A stretch of DNA of 64,000 bases from Oscillatoria acuminata PCC 6304 (GCF_000317105.1 NC_019693.1:7625444-7689443), one strand, 5' to 3'. Counted from the first letter of the stretch, positions 53,480 through 63,939 are shown. A program made the numbers and translations. Notes: a model not told the origin generated them from the letters alone.

Positions 53480-55012
53480 ATGCTCACAGAACTCTGGTCA
53501 TTTCGCGGACGATACCGCATCCTACACTTAACCTGGTTTGCCTTCTTTCTCTCCTTTGTCGTCTGGTTTAACTTTGCCCCCTTTGCCACAGCGGTACAAG
53601 AATCATTAGGGTTAGAATCAGGACAACTTAGAACCCTGGCGATTTGTAACGTTGCCCTGACTGTTCCGGCCCGAATTATTATTGGCATGGTCCTGGATAA
53701 ATATGGACCGCGCATTACTTATTCTGTATTACTGATTTATGCAGCCATTCCCTGTTTGATGTTTGCCTTCGCACAAAACTTTGGGCAGTTGGTGGTTTCT
53801 CGCTTACTCTTATCGATTGTCGGTGCCGGATTTGTGATTGGTATCCGCATGGTGGCTGAGTGGTTCCCCCCGAAAGAAATTGGGTTAGCCGAAGGAATTT
53901 ATGGAGGATGGGGTAACTTTGGTTCTGCTGCTGCTGCCTTTACCCTGCCGACTTTAGGAACCATTGCGGCGATTATGTCCGCCGGTGAAATTAACTGGCG
54001 GTTTGCGATCGGTCTGACTGGAGTTTTAGCCGCTGTTTACGGGGTCATCTACTACTTGAATGTCCAAGATACCCCACCGGGTAAAGTGTATCAGCGTCCC
54101 GCTCGTCACGGTGGACTCGAAGTCACCAGCCGTCGCGACTTCTGGTTCATGATGTTGATGAATGTTCCCCTGAGTGCAATCCTCGGTTTACTCGCGTGGC
54201 GTCTGAATCAAGTTGGGTTTTTAAATACGGCGCAACTCTGGATGGCTTGGCTGTTCTTAGTGGGATTGTATGCTTTCCAATCCTATAAGTGCTGGACAGT
54301 TAACAAAGAGTTAGTTTTGGGTCAGAGACGTTATCCGGCGAGCGATCGCTATGAATTCTCCCAAGTTGCCCTCTTAGAACTCACTTATGTCGTTAACTTC
54401 GGGTCTGAATTGGCTGTGGTATCCATGCTGCCGGCCTTTTTCGAGAACACCTTTGGACTAACCAAAGTGTTGGCGGGGATGATTGCGGCGAGTTATGCCT
54501 TTATGAACTTAGCCGCCCGTCCCGGGGGTGGGTTAATTTCTGATACCCTCGGTAGTCGGAAGGTGACAATGGTTGTCCTCACCGGCGGTATGGGAATTGC
54601 CTATATGATTATGAGTGGTGTTCAGGGGACTTGGTGGTTACCCCTGGCGATCGCCCTGACCATGCTCTGTTCCTTCTTCGTGCAAGCTGGTGAAGGGTCA
54701 ACCTTCGCGATCGTTCCGCTCGTCAAGCGCCGAGTCACGGGCCAAATTGCCGGAAATGTCGGCGCTTATGGCAACGTGGGTGCAGTCGCCTATCTCACTT
54801 TATTTAGCTTCCTCCCCGAGGGTGATATCGGGAACAAGATCTTTTTCCAGGTGTTAGGTGTGACGGCTATTATCGTTACCTTCCTTTGTGCCTTCTACTT
54901 GAAAGAACCGAAAGGCTCCTTCTCTGCTCATCATGAGGGAGACGAGGGACATTCGGAAACAGGTGTAGGACACAGCGTCCCCCATTTCGTGGAAGAAGGC
55001 ACAGAAGTCTAA
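53480..55012 (+). CDS. nrtP: Nitrate/nitrite permease, MFS (NNP family)
   Basis: Takes up nitrate and nitrite across the plasma membrane. 510 residues with about twelve transmembrane helices. Nitrate signatures GWGNFGSAAAAF (helix 5) and GNVGAYGNVGAVAYL (helix 11) and the conserved R in GIRMVAEWFP are present. The C-terminal tail is hydrophilic and His/Glu-rich. The NrtP/NapA type, rather than the NrtABCD ABC transporter of freshwater unicells, is found in several marine and filamentous cyanobacteria. It is followed by narB on the same strand (166 nt). Confidence 0.95.
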   Translation: MLTELWSFRGRYRILHLTWFAFFLSFVVWFNFAPFATAVQESLGLESGQLRTLAICNVALTVPARIIIGMVLDKYGPRITYSVLLIYAAIPCLMFAFAQNFGQLVVSRLLLSIVGAGFVIGIRMVAEWFPPKEIGLAEGIYGGWGNFGSAAAAFTLPTLGTIAAIMSAGEINWRFAIGLTGVLAAVYGVIYYLNVQDTPPGKVYQRPARHGGLEVTSRRDFWFMMLMNVPLSAILGLLAWRLNQVGFLNTAQLWMAWLFLVGLYAFQSYKCWTVNKELVLGQRRYPASDRYEFSQVALLELTYVVNFGSELAVVSMLPAFFENTFGLTKVLAGMIAASYAFMNLAARPGGGLISDTLGSRKVTMVVLTGGMGIAYMIMSGVQGTWWLPLAIALTMLCSFFVQAGEGSTFAIVPLVKRRVTGQIAGNVGAYGNVGAVAYLTLFSFLPEGDIGNKIFFQVLGVTAIIVTFLCAFYLKEPKGSFSAHHEGDEGHSETGVGHSVPHFVEEGTEV

Positions 55013-55178
55013 CCCGCTTTCCTTGAAGGAGCGATCGCACCTAAAAGCGATCGCCCCTCTCCCCCTTTAACCCGGGCTGAGTTGTTACACTTAATCCTTA
55101 CTAACCGGACCCTAACCCGTCCTTTCTGATACACTAAACTCTAAAAAACTTTAGACTCTACACTCTAACTAAACTTTT

Positions 55179-57416
55179 ATGTCTACTCAACCCACCAAAA
55201 CCCTGTGTCCTTACTGCGGAGTTGGCTGCGGATTAGAAGTTTCCCCTCCCGCACAACCGGGAAAAGCCACCCATCGGGACAGTGAAGGTAAACCGATGTG
55301 GAAAGTCCAGGGCGATCGCACTCATCCCTCCTCACAAGGGATGGTTTGCGTCAAAGGTGCTACCATCGCCGAATCCCTCGACAAAGACCGCCTCAAATAT
55401 CCAATGATCCGCGCTTCCCTAGACGAACCCTTTCGCCGCGCCACCTGGGAAGAAGCCTTTACCTTAATCGTCGATCGCATTAAAACCGTCCAGTCCACCC
55501 TCGGCAGCGACGGCATCTGTATGTATGGGTCTGGACAATTCCAAACCGAAGACTACTACATCGCCCAAAAACTCATGAAAGGCTGCCTCGGCACCAATAA
55601 CTTTGATGCCAACTCCCGCCTCTGTATGTCCTCCGCCGTTGCCGGATACATTCAGAGTCTGGGCTCTGACGGTCCTCCCACCTGTTACGACGACCTCGAA
55701 CAAACCGACTGTGCCTTTCTCATCGGCACCAACGCCGCCGAATGTCATCCCATCGCCTTCAACCGACTCCGCAAGTATCATAAAAAAAATAAAAACGTCA
55801 AACTGATCGTCGTCGATCCCCGTCGGACCACCACCGCCGAAGCAGCCGACCTCTATTTAGGCATTCGCCCGGGAACCGATATTGACCTCCTCAACGGCAT
55901 CGCCTACTTACTCATGGAGTGGGGACATCTCAACAGCGTCTTTATTGACGAATGCACCTCGGGATTCCCCCAATATGCCGAAGTAATTCGCCACTATCCC
56001 CCGCAAATTGTCGCCGAACGCTGTGGCATCCGCATCGATGAATTAGAAACCGCCGCCCGCTATTGGAGTGAATCCCAGCGCGTTTTATCCCTGTGGTCAA
56101 TGGGGATGAATCAGTCCTCGGAAGGCACAGCCAAAGTCCGCAGTTTGATTAACCTGCACCTGATGACCGCACAAATTGGTAAACCCGGTGCCGGTCCCTT
56201 CTCACTCACCGGACAACCCAACGCAATGGGAGGGAGAGAAGCGGGAGGATTAGCCAATCTCCTCCCGGGATACCGCCTGGTCAAAAATCCCGAACATCGC
56301 CGGGATATCGAACAATTTTGGGGACTCCCAGAAGGCAGAATCGCCCCGGAAGTGGGTCTGACTGCCTGGGACATGATTACTGGATTAGAAACCGGAATCG
56401 TGGGGTTATTGTGGGTGGCAGCAACCAATCCAGCAGTGAGTATGCCGGATATTGAACGGACCAAAGCTGCCTTAAGGCGATCGCCTTTTACAGTCTATCA
56501 AGACGCCTACTATCCCACGGAAACCGCTGCCTACGCGCACGTTCTGTTACCGGCAGCGCAATGGGGTGAAAAAACCGGGGCGATGACCAATTCCGAACGA
56601 GTGGTGACCCTCTGTCCCGCCTTTCGCGAACCCCCCGGACAAGCGAAACCCGATTGGGAAATCTTTGCCGAAGTCGGATGCAGATTGGGATTTGCCGAAC
56701 AGTTTCCCTTTGAGAATTCGGCCCAAGTCTATGCAGAATTCGTACAAATCACCCGCGATCGCGTCTGTGACATGACAGGGTTAAGCCACGAACGCCTCGC
56801 GGAACAAGGACCGACCCAGTGGCCCTATCCGGAGGGACAACCCATCGCGCAGATCAACAAACGCCTCTACACCGACTGGAGATTTCCCACTCCTGACGGA
56901 CGCGCCCGCTTTGGGGCCCATCACGCCAAAGGACTGGCAGAACCCCCGGACCCCAATTATCCGTTTGTTCTCACAACAGGCCGCCTCTACGGACATTGGC
57001 ATACCTTAACGCGGACCGGCAGAATCGATAAAATTGTCAAAATGCACCCCAATCCGTTTATTGAGATTCATCCCCGGGATGCCAAGAAATTGGACATCGT
57101 GGAGGGGATGAGAATCGAAGTGCGATCGCGCCGAGGCATGGCAAGATTTCCCGCCAAAGTCACCCAGGCGATCGCCCCGGGTACCGTCTTCGTCCCCATG
57201 CACTGGGGAGAACTCTGGGGCGATAAAACCGAAGCCAACGCCCTCACCCACCCCGAAGCCTGTCCCTCCTCCCTGCAACCCGAATTAAAAGCCTGTGCGG
57301 TCCAACTGATCCCCCTCCCAGAAGACGGAACTCTCAGCGAAACCGAAACCATCGAACAAAGTGACTCCATTGCGATCGCCTTTGCACCGCGATCGGCGAT
57401 CGCCACCCGTTCTTAA
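55179..57416 (+). CDS. narB: Ferredoxin-dependent nitrate reductase
   Basis: Reduces nitrate to nitrite at a bis-MGD molybdenum centre with one 4Fe-4S cluster. C10, C13, C17 and C57 (CPYCGVGC and GMVCVKGA) hold the cluster. 745 residues with molybdopterin motifs [40 protein letters not shown] and a C-terminal MopB domain ([23 protein letters not shown]). Together with nrtP and nirA it completes nitrate-to-ammonium assimilation in the window. Molybdopterin synthesis genes are not present here. Confidence 0.96.
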   Translation: MSTQPTKTLCPYCGVGCGLEVSPPAQPGKATHRDSEGKPMWKVQGDRTHPSSQGMVCVKGATIAESLDKDRLKYPMIRASLDEPFRRATWEEAFTLIVDRIKTVQSTLGSDGICMYGSGQFQTEDYYIAQKLMKGCLGTNNFDANSRLCMSSAVAGYIQSLGSDGPPTCYDDLEQTDCAFLIGTNAAECHPIAFNRLRKYHKKNKNVKLIVVDPRRTTTAEAADLYLGIRPGTDIDLLNGIAYLLMEWGHLNSVFIDECTSGFPQYAEVIRHYPPQIVAERCGIRIDELETAARYWSESQRVLSLWSMGMNQSSEGTAKVRSLINLHLMTAQIGKPGAGPFSLTGQPNAMGGREAGGLANLLPGYRLVKNPEHRRDIEQFWGLPEGRIAPEVGLTAWDMITGLETGIVGLLWVAATNPAVSMPDIERTKAALRRSPFTVYQDAYYPTETAAYAHVLLPAAQWGEKTGAMTNSERVVTLCPAFREPPGQAKPDWEIFAEVGCRLGFAEQFPFENSAQVYAEFVQITRDRVCDMTGLSHERLAEQGPTQWPYPEGQPIAQINKRLYTDWRFPTPDGRARFGAHHAKGLAEPPDPNYPFVLTTGRLYGHWHTLTRTGRIDKIVKMHPNPFIEIHPRDAKKLDIVEGMRIEVRSRRGMARFPAKVTQAIAPGTVFVPMHWGELWGDKTEANALTHPEACPSSLQPELKACAVQLIPLPEDGTLSETETIEQSDSIAIAFAPRSAIATRS

Positions 57417-57739
57417 TCAAAAAAAAGCCGAACTTTCCCCTGTTCGTAGTAATACCGAATCCGGTTCTCAAACGTCTATAAAAACCCGCAGCGTCCAGCC
57501 TGGGGCTACACAGACAAAGCCCGCCTGCGCGGCGTCAGAAAGAAACCGACTTTTGATACCCGGATTTGGTATAACGCCTGAAGGCGTGCTCTTCGTTCGT
57601 AGCAATGACTGAAGTCATACTCTTAAATTCGTAGTAAAGACTTCAGTCGTTCTCTTTGTTCCCTGAACCCCACCCTTAACCTCCCAATTCTCCCGCAATG
57701 CCATGTTAAAATTAACCCAATGGATTGCGAGGAAAACCA
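57417..57739. repeat. Interspersed ACTGAAGTC/GTAGTAA repeats
   Basis: 323 nt gene-free. Contains TTCGTAGTAATACC, TTCGTAGCAATGACTGAAGTCAT and TTCGTAGTAAAGACTTCAGTCGTT, variants of one short palindromic unit; the core ACGACTGAAGTCGT also occurs at 2429-2442. The rest is non-coding with no terminator of note. Confidence 0.7.
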
Positions 57740-57973
57740 ATGGACTGGCAAGAACTCCGTAAAGAAGCCTACAACTTATCCGTTAGCGACCGATTAGCCC
57801 TCGTCGAGGCGATCGTCCATTCTGTGAATGATGAAATCAGACCCCGGCCCCCAGTGCCCCCGGGAACCATCACCCGATTACGGGGGGTCCTCAAAACCGA
57901 CGGTCCACCGCCCACGGATGAAGAAATCGAAGCCATTAAAGAAGAACGGTTGAAGGAGAAATACTTAACATGA
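57740..57973 (+). CDS. Antitoxin of a PIN-toxin pair
   Basis: 77 residues. MDWQELRKEAYNLSVSDRLALVEAIVHSV is an N-terminal helical dimer or DNA-binding segment of the kind seen in antitoxins paired with PIN toxins, and the C-terminus (DEEIEAIKEERLKEKYL) is charged and helical for toxin binding. GAGGA at 57729-57733 fixes ATG 57740; TTG 57725 is also in frame. Its TGA overlaps the toxin ATG by 4 nt, so they are translationally coupled. Confidence 0.75.
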   Translation: MDWQELRKEAYNLSVSDRLALVEAIVHSVNDEIRPRPPVPPGTITRLRGVLKTDGPPPTDEEIEAIKEERLKEKYLT

Positions 57974-58380
57974 GGGTGTTGCTGGATACTAATATTATCT
58001 TGGATTATTTCCTAGAACGAGACCCCTTCATGAATGATGCGGAAGCCTTATTTACTCAGATTGAAGCGAAGCAAATAGAAGGCTATATGACCGCCACGAC
58101 CCTAACTGATATTTTTTATATTGTCAGCAAGAGTAAGGGGACTCAAGTCGCCAAGCAAGTCGTTTCAAAGCTGTTGGACGGGTTACACATCTGCCAGGTC
58201 GATCGCCTGATTCTCGGATCCGCCCTGGCTTTAGAGTTGAATGATTTTGAAGATGCGGTGCAAATTGCCTGTGCGATCGCCTCCAATTTGGAGGCCGTCA
58301 TTTCCCGCGATCGCGACGGATTTACCCAAGCACCCATGCCCACTTACTCCCCCAGTGAACTCATTAAACAACTGCCATAA
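57970..58380 (+). CDS. PIN-domain toxin (VapC-like)
   Basis: 136-residue PIN ribonuclease. Acidic residues of the active site are visible in LLDTNIILDYF (Asp), LNDFEDAVQIACA (Asp pair) and VISRDRDGF (Asp). VapC-type toxins cut tRNA or rRNA when freed from their antitoxin. Intact frame, unlike the DUF5615 toxin at 8.1 kb. Confidence 0.85.
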   Translation: MRVLLDTNIILDYFLERDPFMNDAEALFTQIEAKQIEGYMTATTLTDIFYIVSKSKGTQVAKQVVSKLLDGLHICQVDRLILGSALALELNDFEDAVQIACAIASNLEAVISRDRDGFTQAPMPTYSPSELIKQLP

Positions 58381-58540
58381 TTTAACACAAATCGAATAAG
58401 AAACCGGGTTTCTGTCCAAAACTGTTGATACTTTCCCACAAATAAAATAAGAAACCCGGTTTCTATCCCTTCAGAAATAGAAACCGGGCTTCCTCTTCTC
58501 CCCCTGCCCTCTTAGGGAAGGGGGTTGGGGGGTTAGGTCA
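58381..58540. repeat. GAAACCGGGTTTC repeats and a CCCTTCCC repeat
   Basis: Three AGAAACC(C/G)GG(T/C)TTC palindromes in 90 nt, then CCCTGCCCTCTTAGGGAAGGGGGTTGGGGGGTTAGG. Both families are described at other positions in the window. Confidence 0.85.
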
Positions 58541-58566
58541 CTCTAGGCGATCGCCCCAACCTAATA

Positions 58567-59370
58567 TTAACGGGAAATGAAATGAACCCAACAATCGCCA
58601 TCTGCTTTACAAGTCTGATGAACTAGGTCATAAGAATAGCTTAACCCCGCACCGCGTGCAGAAGTATTGTATCCATGAGACCAATATTCACCGTATGGGT
58701 CATGAACAATAAAGCCATGAGAATTGTAGCCAATCAAGCAGACAATATGACCGAAACTGGTAAAATAACCGTGGATAACAATCGGGTTACCTTGAATCAG
58801 CCATTCCTTGATTTCATTAAAGGTGGCTTTTTCAGTAAAGCGGTCTTTTGCTCCATAAGCTTCGGCAACTTGAGCCAAATGATAGGGGTCGTGACGACTT
58901 AAACCCCGGGCTTCTAACCAGTCTTGGAGTTCATCTTCTAACTGTTTGTGAGGCTGATTGCCTTTAATCCCTAGGTAAGCCAAACACATGGCAATACTGG
59001 TGGTGTTGCAACTGCCGTAAGGATTTTTGGCATTATCCAGTTGGGATTTGTAGGGAACGGCGAGTTTAATGCGATCGGGAAAAGCCACCGACCCTTTGTG
59101 CAGAATCACCCCATGTTTATAATAAACATACCAGGTGTTGCGACCTTGGAAACTTTCCTCGGCAAAAGCAACCTTAACGTGATCGCTTTCTGGGGCGTAA
59201 GACTGGACTTTTAACACCGTTCCCGCTGGAATTGCTTGTTTTTCAGAGTCGCTCAACTCAGCGGAGGGAATCGGTTTCTGTTTGAGAATGGTATCTGAAA
59301 GGATTTTTAGTTCAGTGGAGTGGTTTCCGGACGCGGTAGATGGAGTCGAAAAAGATTGTGCTACGGTCAT
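58567..59370 (-). CDS. C39-like cysteine peptidase family protein
   Basis: 267 residues. N-terminal SH3-like part (LKILSDTILKQKPIPSAELSDSEKQAIPAGTVLKVQSY), then a C39-type papain-fold domain with the Cys in NPYGSCNTTSIAMCLAYLG, His in FGHIVCLIGY and Asp in IVHDPYGEYW. No signal peptide or ABC exporter is visible, so it is a free-standing protease or amidase acting on an unknown target. C39-like enzymes of this type are often extracellular or phage-derived; the composition here looks native. Confidence 0.85.
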   Translation of the reverse strand: MTVAQSFSTPSTASGNHSTELKILSDTILKQKPIPSAELSDSEKQAIPAGTVLKVQSYAPESDHVKVAFAEESFQGRNTWYVYYKHGVILHKGSVAFPDRIKLAVPYKSQLDNAKNPYGSCNTTSIAMCLAYLGIKGNQPHKQLEDELQDWLEARGLSRHDPYHLAQVAEAYGAKDRFTEKATFNEIKEWLIQGNPIVIHGYFTSFGHIVCLIGYNSHGFIVHDPYGEYWSHGYNTSARGAGLSYSYDLVHQTCKADGDCWVHFISR

Positions 59371-59625
59371 AATTTCTAACCCAAAAACAAGTAAAGATGC
59401 TGATACCAGTTGTCTGAGTCGGGGCTGGCAGTTAGCCAGAGGGTTGCCTATCTTTGCCCTGGTGTTTAGGCGGCCCGACTTTCATGCGCAGTTTGTAACC
59501 CTCACTACATAGGCCGCATCGCAAACGGTCAGAAACCAGTATAGTGAGGAAGAAGTCCGGGTTGGGACAACTCATCCTTGTGCCAACTTAGACTGAAATT
59601 GCTGATGAGTGGATGAGTGATACCC

Positions 59626-60270
59626 ATGTCTCAAATCGTTTGGATTGCAAGACACGCGAACCGTTTAGACTTTGTAAACCCTGAATGGTTTAATACAGCA
59701 GAACGTCGGTACGATCCGCCCTTGTCGGCAGATGGTTTTTTGCAAGCGCAAGAACTGGCCGAACGTCTCAAGGGAGAACGTATAAGTCATGTATTCGCCT
59801 CTCCTTTTCTGCGAACCGTACAAACTGCAAATCAGGTGGCAGAAATTTTAGACTTACCCCTAAAACTGGAGTGGGGACTCTGTGAATGGTTAAATCCAGA
59901 GTGGATGACGGAAATGCCCGAAACCCTTCCCAGGGAAGTGTTAGCCCAGGAATTTCCCCGAATTGATTTAAGTTATCACTCGCGGGTGATGCCAAAGTAT
60001 CCCGAATATGACCGGATTTGTGTGCAACGGGCGGGAGAAACGGCGCGACTGCTTGCGGATGAGTTTTCCGACGAGATTTTGTTGGTGGGGCATGGGGCCT
60101 CGGTGATTGGGGCGACGATGGGTTTGGCGGTGGAGGCAGCAGAAATCGAGTTGAGTGCGGGATTATGCTGTTTGTACAAGCTGGTACGCCAAGGGGAAAC
60201 CTGGGAAATGGAACTGAAGGGCGATCGCTCTCATTTGCGAGAAATTGAGGCGGAAATCCGATTTTTTTAG
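59626..60270 (+). CDS. Histidine phosphatase superfamily protein
   Basis: Phosphatase of the phosphoglycerate-mutase/histidine-acid-phosphatase clan. The nucleophile motif is RHA (IVWIARHANR) instead of RHG, then FASPFLRTVQTA (Arg) and LLVGHGASVIGA (second His). 214 residues from ATG 59626. Substrate unknown. It precedes glk on the same strand by 57 nt, so the two may be co-transcribed and act in sugar-phosphate metabolism. Confidence 0.85.
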   Translation: MSQIVWIARHANRLDFVNPEWFNTAERRYDPPLSADGFLQAQELAERLKGERISHVFASPFLRTVQTANQVAEILDLPLKLEWGLCEWLNPEWMTEMPETLPREVLAQEFPRIDLSYHSRVMPKYPEYDRICVQRAGETARLLADEFSDEILLVGHGASVIGATMGLAVEAAEIELSAGLCCLYKLVRQGETWEMELKGDRSHLREIEAEIRFF

Positions 60271-60327
60271 CAAGATGAAAAAGAACCCGGATTCAATCCA
60301 ACAGTCCATACGCTCAGAATCAACAAG

Positions 60328-61347
60328 ATGACCTTACTATTAGCCGGAGATATCGGTGGTACCAAATCCCTTTTGCGCTTGGTGGAAATGCCGACGGCAG
60401 CAGATACGACTTCAGGGACGATCCAGATTGACGCCCTCTATGAGGGGATTTACTCCAGTCAGGAGTATCCTGACTTAGTACCCATTGTGGGACAGTTTGT
60501 CAAGGAAGCGAGTCAGAAATTAGGAGAGGTCCCACAACCCAAGGGGGCCTGTTTTGCGATCGCTGGCCCGGTAATCGGACATAAATCTGTCCTAACGAAC
60601 CTGAGTTGGACCCTGACAACGGACCGACTCGAAAAAGAACTCAATATTCCCCATGTCAAGTTAATTAATGACTTTGTAGCAGTCGGTTATGGCGTGTTGG
60701 GGATGAATAAAGCGGACCTCCATACCTTACAACCTGGGGAAACGCAAACTGCCGCCCCGATCGCCGTGATTGGCGCAGGAACTGGACTGGGACAAGGGTT
60801 TTTAATCCGCCATTTGGATGAATATTTTGTCTATCCCTCCGAAGGGGGTCATGCAGATTTTGCACCTCGTACCGCGATCGAGTTTGAATTGTTGCAAGAC
60901 TTACGGCAACGGGAGAACATCGATCGCGTTTCTGTGGAACGAGTAGTATCGGGGATGGGGATTGCGTCAATTTATCAATTTTTGCGCGATCGGGCGATCG
61001 CTGCGGGAAAAGATGTTTCCCCGGCAGACAAAGACCCCGCAGAAATTTCCCAAGCGGCCCTAGAAAAATCTGACCCGATCTGCGAACAAACCTTACAAAT
61101 TTTTGTGGAAGCGTATGGTGCGGAAGCGGGAAATCTGGCGTTAAAATTACTACCCTACGGGGGATTGTATCTAGCGGGGGGAATTGCCGCTAAAATTCTG
61201 CCCTTAATTACAGAAGGCGATCGGTTTATCAACAGTTTTAACCACAAAGGTCGAGTCAGTCCCTTGGTAGAAAAAGTCCCGGTTCATATCGTTCTCAATC
61301 CCCAAGTGGGATTAATCGGTGCCGCCATCTGTGCTGCCCGGTTATAG
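60328..61347 (+). CDS. glk: Glucokinase
   Basis: Phosphorylates glucose to glucose-6-phosphate. 339 residues; LLAGDIGGTKSLLRL (phosphate loop), FAIAGPVIG, LINDFVAVGYGV (catalytic Asp), GAGTGLGQGFL and EGGHADFAP are all present; matches bacterial Glk (ROK-independent branch). It can recycle glucose released by treH, 17 kb away. Downstream hairpin at 61389. Confidence 0.93.
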   Translation: MTLLLAGDIGGTKSLLRLVEMPTAADTTSGTIQIDALYEGIYSSQEYPDLVPIVGQFVKEASQKLGEVPQPKGACFAIAGPVIGHKSVLTNLSWTLTTDRLEKELNIPHVKLINDFVAVGYGVLGMNKADLHTLQPGETQTAAPIAVIGAGTGLGQGFLIRHLDEYFVYPSEGGHADFAPRTAIEFELLQDLRQRENIDRVSVERVVSGMGIASIYQFLRDRAIAAGKDVSPADKDPAEISQAALEKSDPICEQTLQIFVEAYGAEAGNLALKLLPYGGLYLAGGIAAKILPLITEGDRFINSFNHKGRVSPLVEKVPVHIVLNPQVGLIGAAICAARL

Positions 61348-61388
61348 TCGCGACAATCCGGGTTTTTACAAAAATTCGGCAATTTAGC

Positions 61389-61431
61389 AGCTAAACGAGA
61401 TAATGAACACGGTTTATTGTCTCGTTTAGCT
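61389..61431. terminator. Hairpin between convergent glk and the 99-residue protein
   Basis: 12-bp stem AGCTAAACGAGA/TCTCGTTTAGCT around an A/T-rich loop. It has no T-run on the plus strand, so it may act as a two-way transcription block by structure only. Confidence 0.5.
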
Positions 61432-61448
61432 CATGGGATGCTGACCCC

Positions 61449-61748
61449 TTAAAACATCGTTTGTACTCCAAAGGTGTTGAAAACCCGGGAAGCGATGACG
61501 GCAATCAAGACCAATAGACCTAATGCCCGACGGAAATAGTTCACGCCGTCGAAAATCTCCAACCAGGCCCAAGTAAACCAGGACCCAAAGGCGATCGCAT
61601 CTAGGCCGGTATGCAGCGTCCCACTGGGAACTACAAATGTGAGCAGAGTGCTTGTAATTGCTACCAGGACCGGCAGATTGGGGGGTTGAGCAATCACTAT
61701 ATTGCCCTCGTCGTCTCGAAACGTTTGATTAAATAAGCTATTTTCCAT
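61449..61748 (-). CDS. Small conserved membrane protein, unknown function
   Basis: 99 residues with two or three hydrophobic stretches (LPVLVAITSTLLTFVV, AIAFGSWFTWAWLEIF, LGLLVLIAVIASRVF). The N-terminus is hydrophilic. It resembles small thylakoid proteins in size, but no known family was recognised. Confidence 0.6.
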   Translation of the reverse strand: MENSLFNQTFRDDEGNIVIAQPPNLPVLVAITSTLLTFVVPSGTLHTGLDAIAFGSWFTWAWLEIFDGVNYFRRALGLLVLIAVIASRVFNTFGVQTMF

Positions 61749-61881
61749 GAATCCATCAATTTAAACTGCTAAATCTCAGTTTAGTTTGGACTACCCATCG
61801 CCAGTCTCTTCCTAAAGAGAGGGAATTTAAAATTGGCGACGGACTGAGACCGCGAGTTTAAATTTCACCCTTTCCTCAATC

Positions 61882-62415
61882 TCACAACTGCTGTAAAAAT
61901 TGCTTTTGATATTCTTGTTCTGTGACAATATCCAGCATACTTTCCACTCGGTCTAAAAACACTTTTCCCTCTAAATGGTCATATTCATGCTGGAAAATTC
62001 GGGCTACAAAACCGGTAAATTCTTGATGGTGTAATTTCCCCTGCTGGTCCAGATATTTGACCTCGATCGCCTGATGTCTCGGCACGAATCCGCGAATTCC
62101 GGGTACGCTTAAACAGCCTTCCCAATCTTTGACTGTTTCCTCAGAATAGGCGATAATCTGCGGGTCAATAATGGCGATCGCCTCCATTGTCGGAGCCTGG
62201 GGATAGCGCAAGGTGGGACGGGAAGCTAAGATAAAGACCCGATAAGATTCGCCAATCTGGGGAGCCGCAATCCCCACTCCATTGGACGGGTTCAAAGCTG
62301 CCATCAACTCTTCAATCAGCAATTGGATGGAGTCGAGGTGAACGTTAGTTACAGGTTGGGCTTTTTCCCGTAAGACAGGATTGCCTAATTGCACAATTTC
62401 TCGAAAGTTATTCAT
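61882..62415 (-). CDS. def: Peptide deformylase
   Basis: Removes the formyl group from nascent proteins. Three motifs: GVGIAAPQIG, EGCLSVPG and QHEYDHLEG, with the Cys and two His binding the metal. 177 residues, full length. Single gene between the small membrane protein and the HtrA gene, all on the minus strand. Confidence 0.96.
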   Translation of the reverse strand: MNNFREIVQLGNPVLREKAQPVTNVHLDSIQLLIEELMAALNPSNGVGIAAPQIGESYRVFILASRPTLRYPQAPTMEAIAIIDPQIIAYSEETVKDWEGCLSVPGIRGFVPRHQAIEVKYLDQQGKLHHQEFTGFVARIFQHEYDHLEGKVFLDRVESMLDIVTEQEYQKQFLQQL

Positions 62416-62556
62416 GGCTTTTCTATTCTATACATCGGGAATCTTGCTGTAGTCTGACTTTAGAATTAAGGAGTGGGAGCATCTTGCTCCCTAATGTTCT
62501 ATAACAGCCCCGTCCGCCAATAGTTCAAACCCTAGCCCTGTCAAGGTGTATTGATA

Positions 62557-62608
62557 GTAGGGGCGCAATGCTTGCGCCCTAGACAGGGCGCAAGCATTGC
62601 GCCCCTAC
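62557..62608. repeat. Perfect 24-bp inverted repeat
   Basis: GTAGGGGCGCAATGC followed by TTGCGCCCT, loop AGAC, and its exact reverse complement. The outer part equals the palindrome seen in the array at 22936-23220. Between def and htrA, in 282 nt otherwise without features apart from a GAGTGGGAGC stretch near 62471. Confidence 0.95.
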
Positions 62609-62697
62609 GTGAAATAACGATTTTTTGTCTTTCAATTTACCACATTGACAGAGCTAAGGTTCAAACCCGCGCCGGTTATTACTGTAGAATTTAAGAC

Positions 62698-63939
62698 TTA
62701 AAAACTAGGATTAACCGGCATTTCCCCAGGTTCTACGGTGATATTTAAAGTTTGTCCGTCGCGGTTAATTTGCAATTCTAAGGCATTTCCGACTTGCGAC
62801 CCTTGAACAATTTGCTGGACCACATCGGACTGGGAAATTTCCTGATTTTCCATGCGTTGAATCACATCCCCCTCCTGCAATCCGGCACGTTCTGCCGGAG
62901 AATTGGGAGAGACTCGCACAATTAATACCCCACTATCCACGGATAATTGCATCGGACTATTGGGGTCGGTATTCAACTCTTGCTGTAATTCTGGGGTGAT
63001 TGTCACCATTTCAATCCCTAGGAAGGGATGTTGGACTTTGCCGGTGGTAATTAATTGCTGGGCGATCGCTTGTGCGGTTTGAATGGGAATGGCAAATCCC
63101 AACCCTTGTGCACCACTAATAATCGCGGTATTCATGCCAATCACTTCTCCTCGGGAATTCAGCAACGGACCCCCGGAATTTCCCGGATTAATTGCTGCAT
63201 CGGTTTGAATAAACCCCACCCGCTTATCGGGAACCCCCACATCGCGACTCGATCGCCCGGTGGCGCTGACAATCCCTGCGGTTACACTATTATCTAACCC
63301 TAGGGGATTTCCAATGGCGATCGCCCATTCCCCCGGTTGCAATTGTTCTGAATTCCCCAGAGTCGCCTTGGGTAGTGCTGTCGCCTCAATCTTCACCACC
63401 GCCACATCAGAAATCGGGTCCTCTCCCAATACCGTTCCCTCAAAAGTTCGCCCATCCTTGAGCACCACACTCACCGTATCCGCACCATTAATCACATGAG
63501 CATTGGTCAAAATCTGACCATCATCACTGATAATAAACCCTGACCCCGTACCCCGTTCCAGGCGTTGTTGGGGTTCCATCGGTGCTTGTCCAAAAAATCG
63601 CCGAAAGAACGGGTCCCGAAAGGCATCCGGGATATCCTGGGTAACCGTTCGTGCGGCATCAATTCGCACCACTGCCGGACCCACTTTTTCCACTGCCTCG
63701 ACAATAAAATTAGAATTCACCGGCAACGATGAGACTCCACGAGGCAGGGGAGCATCATCGGGAGTCGTCACGGAGGGAGTTCGGGGATCCAACGACTCTA
63801 AGGAGAAAGGTCCATTGGCGCGCAACCAGCGATCGCCCATAAATGCTGCACCAGCTCCTACCACCACCACCAACAGGTAAAGTAGCACCTGCGTCCCGGA
63901 AAAATGACCTCGTTGATGATCTCGCTCTGAATTTTTCAT
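62698..63939 (-). CDS. HtrA/Deg-type serine protease
   Basis: Periplasm- or lumen-facing quality-control protease. From ATG 63939 (MKNSERDHQ) 413 residues: N-terminal membrane anchor (VLLYLLVVVVGAGAAF), trypsin-like domain with His148 (TNAHV), Asp178 (SDVAVVKI) and Ser255 (GNSGGP), then one PDZ domain (ending LELQINRDGQTLNI). One PDZ is as in HhoA/HhoB/HtrA of Synechocystis; I cannot decide which. The extra 14 codons before the ATG lack support. Confidence 0.93.
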   Translation of the reverse strand: MKNSERDHQRGHFSGTQVLLYLLVVVVGAGAAFMGDRWLRANGPFSLESLDPRTPSVTTPDDAPLPRGVSSLPVNSNFIVEAVEKVGPAVVRIDAARTVTQDIPDAFRDPFFRRFFGQAPMEPQQRLERGTGSGFIISDDGQILTNAHVINGADTVSVVLKDGRTFEGTVLGEDPISDVAVVKIEATALPKATLGNSEQLQPGEWAIAIGNPLGLDNSVTAGIVSATGRSSRDVGVPDKRVGFIQTDAAINPGNSGGPLLNSRGEVIGMNTAIISGAQGLGFAIPIQTAQAIAQQLITTGKVQHPFLGIEMVTITPELQQELNTDPNSPMQLSVDSGVLIVRVSPNSPAERAGLQEGDVIQRMENQEISQSDVVQQIVQGSQVGNALELQINRDGQTLNITVEPGEMPVNPSF

